Part shown: one piece after another, positions 62,238-64,000 of the stretch | Position numbering within the stretch: the stretch's first letter is position 1 | How the letters are laid out: every line of letters starts with the position of its first letter | Origin: Aquiflexum sp. TKW24L | GTDB lineage: Bacteria; Bacteroidota; Bacteroidia; Cytophagales; Cyclobacteriaceae | NCBI RefSeq assembly: GCF_023502205.1 | Contig: NZ_JAMFLG010000010.1 | Location: 62,001-126,000 of the forward strand | Direction of reading: 5' to 3' | Length of the DNA stretch: 64,000 bases | Notes under the pieces: model-generated | Seen by the model: only the letters and a program-made list of their open reading frames with translations | Told to the model about the DNA's origin: nothing | Database searches by the model: none | Translations under genes and position numbers: made by a program

Positions 62238-63773
62238 ATGAACAAAGAAGTACGTGTAAGATTTGCGCCTTCTCCTACAGGAGCTCTACATATCGGTGGC
62301 GTCAGAACCGCTTTATACAATTACCTATACGCCAGAAAAACAGGAGGTAAATTCCTTCTGCGCATCGAGGATACTGACCAAAACAGGTTTGTGCCCGGAG
62401 CAGAAGAATACATCAAAGATGCATTGGATTGGCTTGGAATCTCTCCTGACGAAAGCCCATGGAACCCCGCAGAAAGTGCACCTTACCGGCAGTCGGAAAG
62501 GAAGCAGATGTACATGCAATATGCCCTTGACCTGATCGAAAAAGGACATGCTTACTATGCTTTTGATACTTCTGAGGAATTGGAAGCGATGCGAGAAAGG
62601 CTGACTGCTGCAAGGGTTGTGTCTCCTCAGTATAATTCTATCACCAGAACCCAAATGAAAAACTCGCTTACACTTCCTGAAGATGAAGTGAAGGCGAAGT
62701 TGGCTTCCGGTGAAGCCTATGTCATCCGTGTGAAAATCCCAAGAAAGGAAGAAGTAAGATTGCATGACCTGATCCGTGGATGGGTGATGGTACATTCCAG
62801 TACTCTTGATGATAAGGTCCTGATGAAATCCGACGGTATGCCCACTTACCATTTGGCAAATATCGTGGATGACCACCTGATGAAAATCACTCATGTCATC
62901 CGTGGTGAGGAGTGGCTGCCTTCAGCACCGTTACACGTTTTGTTGTATAAATACTTTGGTTGGGAAGAAACCATGCCTGAATTTGCACATTTGCCTCTGT
63001 TGCTAAAGCCTGACGGAAATGGTAAACTTTCCAAGAGGGATGCGGATAAGCATGGTTTTCCTGTATTCCCGATGGATTGGAAAGATCCAAATTCGGGCGA
63101 AACCGCCATGGGATTCCGTGAAGGTGGATACCTTCCAGAAGCCATGCTGAACTTCTTGGCCTTCTTGGGTTGGAATCCGGGCGACCATAAAGAAATCTTC
63201 AGCTTAGAGGAATTGGTCGAAGCATTTTCTATCGAAAGAATCGGTAAATCAGGTACAAAATTTGATATCAACAAGGCCAAATGGTTCAATGAACAATACC
63301 TCCGAGCCAAGTCAGATGAAGAATTGGCAGCTTATCTTATAGCTGACATCAAAAAAGAAGGGCTTTCTGTAGACCAAGAAAAAGCTGCCAAAATCGTTCA
63401 TGTCATGAAAGAAAGGGCAACATTCCCTTCAGACCTTTGGAAAGAAGGAAAGTTTATGCTGATCGCTCCGAATTCATTTGATGATGATATTGCAAGCAAA
63501 AAATGGAATGCAGAAGTAGTAACCGTTTTGGGAACCTACATAGAAAAACTGGCGTCTCATACAGGGGATTTTACACCTGAAGTAGCAAAATCTATTCTTG
63601 AAGCATCTGCAGAAGCCAATGGAATCAAATTGGGCAAAGTGATGCAGGCAGTTCGATTAGCGGTGACAGGCGTGGGTGCAGGGCCGGATTTGATGGCAGT
63701 ATTCAGTATCATTGGTAAAGAGGAATTGTCTAAGCGAATCGAATTTGCATTAGAGACTTTACAGGTACTTTGA
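62238..63773 (+). CDS. gltX: Glutamate--tRNA ligase
   Basis: A 511-residue class I synthetase. SPTGALHIGGVRTALYN holds the HIGH-type motif and KLSKRDADKHG the KMSKS-type motif, and the C-terminal anticodon-binding part is helical. Length fits a discriminating GluRS. It is transcribed from its own promoter and is followed by a gene of unknown function. Confidence 0.97.
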   Translation: MNKEVRVRFAPSPTGALHIGGVRTALYNYLYARKTGGKFLLRIEDTDQNRFVPGAEEYIKDALDWLGISPDESPWNPAESAPYRQSERKQMYMQYALDLIEKGHAYYAFDTSEELEAMRERLTAARVVSPQYNSITRTQMKNSLTLPEDEVKAKLASGEAYVIRVKIPRKEEVRLHDLIRGWVMVHSSTLDDKVLMKSDGMPTYHLANIVDDHLMKITHVIRGEEWLPSAPLHVLLYKYFGWEETMPEFAHLPLLLKPDGNGKLSKRDADKHGFPVFPMDWKDPNSGETAMGFREGGYLPEAMLNFLAFLGWNPGDHKEIFSLEELVEAFSIERIGKSGTKFDINKAKWFNEQYLRAKSDEELAAYLIADIKKEGLSVDQEKAAKIVHVMKERATFPSDLWKEGKFMLIAPNSFDDDIASKKWNAEVVTVLGTYIEKLASHTGDFTPEVAKSILEASAEANGIKLGKVMQAVRLAVTGVGAGPDLMAVFSIIGKEELSKRIEFALETLQVL

Positions 63774-63798
63774 TAAATAGATAAAAGAAAATACTCCT

Positions 63799-64000
63799 AT
63801 GGCTAAAAAACCTAAAAAAGAAGAAATCGCAAAAGTCCACAAGGATTTGGAAGGTTTCAAGATGAACATCGACACTTTTGGAGAGATTTCAAGTTCTTTC
63901 TCCATTGATAAGCTGAATGAATTCCTAAATAAAAATGTCGATGACAAAAAGCTCAAAGACAGGGAAGACATTGAAGAAATCAAAGAAGGAAAAGAGAAAA
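63799..64000 (+). CDS. Short lysine-rich hypothetical protein, 3' partial
   Basis: The gene starts at ATG 63799 and is open to the window end (67 residues seen). It is very Lys/Glu/Asp-rich, with a helical pattern and no signal peptide. It follows gltX after 25 bases and is likely co-transcribed. Nothing more can be said from the visible part. Confidence 0.7.
   Translation, partial: MAKKPKKEEIAKVHKDLEGFKMNIDTFGEISSSFSIDKLNEFLNKNVDDKKLKDREDIEEIKEGKEK

Overview
The window looks like a chromosomal segment of a Bacteroidota bacterium, most likely a Cytophagales/Cyclobacteriaceae-type marine or freshwater heterotroph. The signs are a SusC/SusD pair, a protein with a C-terminal type IX secretion sorting domain, a DUF4105/Lnb-like protein, many lipoproteins, tRNAs without an encoded CCA, and promoters of the TTTG / TAnnTTTG type. 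The family placement is an inference from gene content, not a computed phylogeny.

Layout. 0-1.7 kb: three tandem FKBP-type prolyl isomerases, the first cut by the window edge and the other two lipoproteins. 1.8-9.6 kb: exported SGNH hydrolase, UbiA-like membrane protein, ceramidase-like protein, purM, metK, two small exported paralogues and ddl. 9.8-13.2 kb: periplasmic PPP-type phosphatase and dipeptidyl peptidase IV. 13.5-19.8 kb: alpha/beta hydrolase followed by a complete RND efflux operon (adaptor, pump, TolC). 20-28.7 kb: MltF-like lytic transglycosylase, RsmI-like methyltransferase, a third member of the small exported family, an exported amidohydrolase, and a 1463-residue AsmA-like protein. 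28.7-30 kb: a 1.3 kb non-coding stretch with two unusual tRNA-like RNA genes, each with its own promoter-like box and terminator. 30-39.9 kb: rluD, a PLP enzyme, an AlbA_2-type protein, uvrB, an Lnb-like protein, a T9SS cargo protein and a GntP permease. 40-41.3 kb: a RidA-family gene flanked on both sides by the same composite repeat (a hairpin-forming array plus an 11-bp phased array), followed by an M19 dipeptidase and a PH-domain gene broken by an in-frame TAG. 43.3-58.3 kb: a nutrient-acquisition region with SusC, SusD, a lipoprotein and a VCBS/UnbV lipoprotein on the plus strand, converging on a three-gene minus-strand operon (DUF1549/DUF1553 with haem site and LamG, Tat-exported DUF1501, and a membrane/haem/LRR fusion). 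58.4-59.7 kb: two AT-rich accessory genes next to tRNA-Arg(CCU). 59.8-64 kb: rpsP-rimM-trmD-rplS, gltX and the start of one more gene.

Most coding regions are ordinary. The strongest candidates for undescribed biology are the paired tRNA-like RNAs at 28.99-29.62 kb and the duplicated composite repeat around 40-41.3 kb. Weaker leads are the three-member family of small exported proteins, the HhH-GPD-like pair beside tRNA-Arg, and the haem/LRR/DUF1501 operon.
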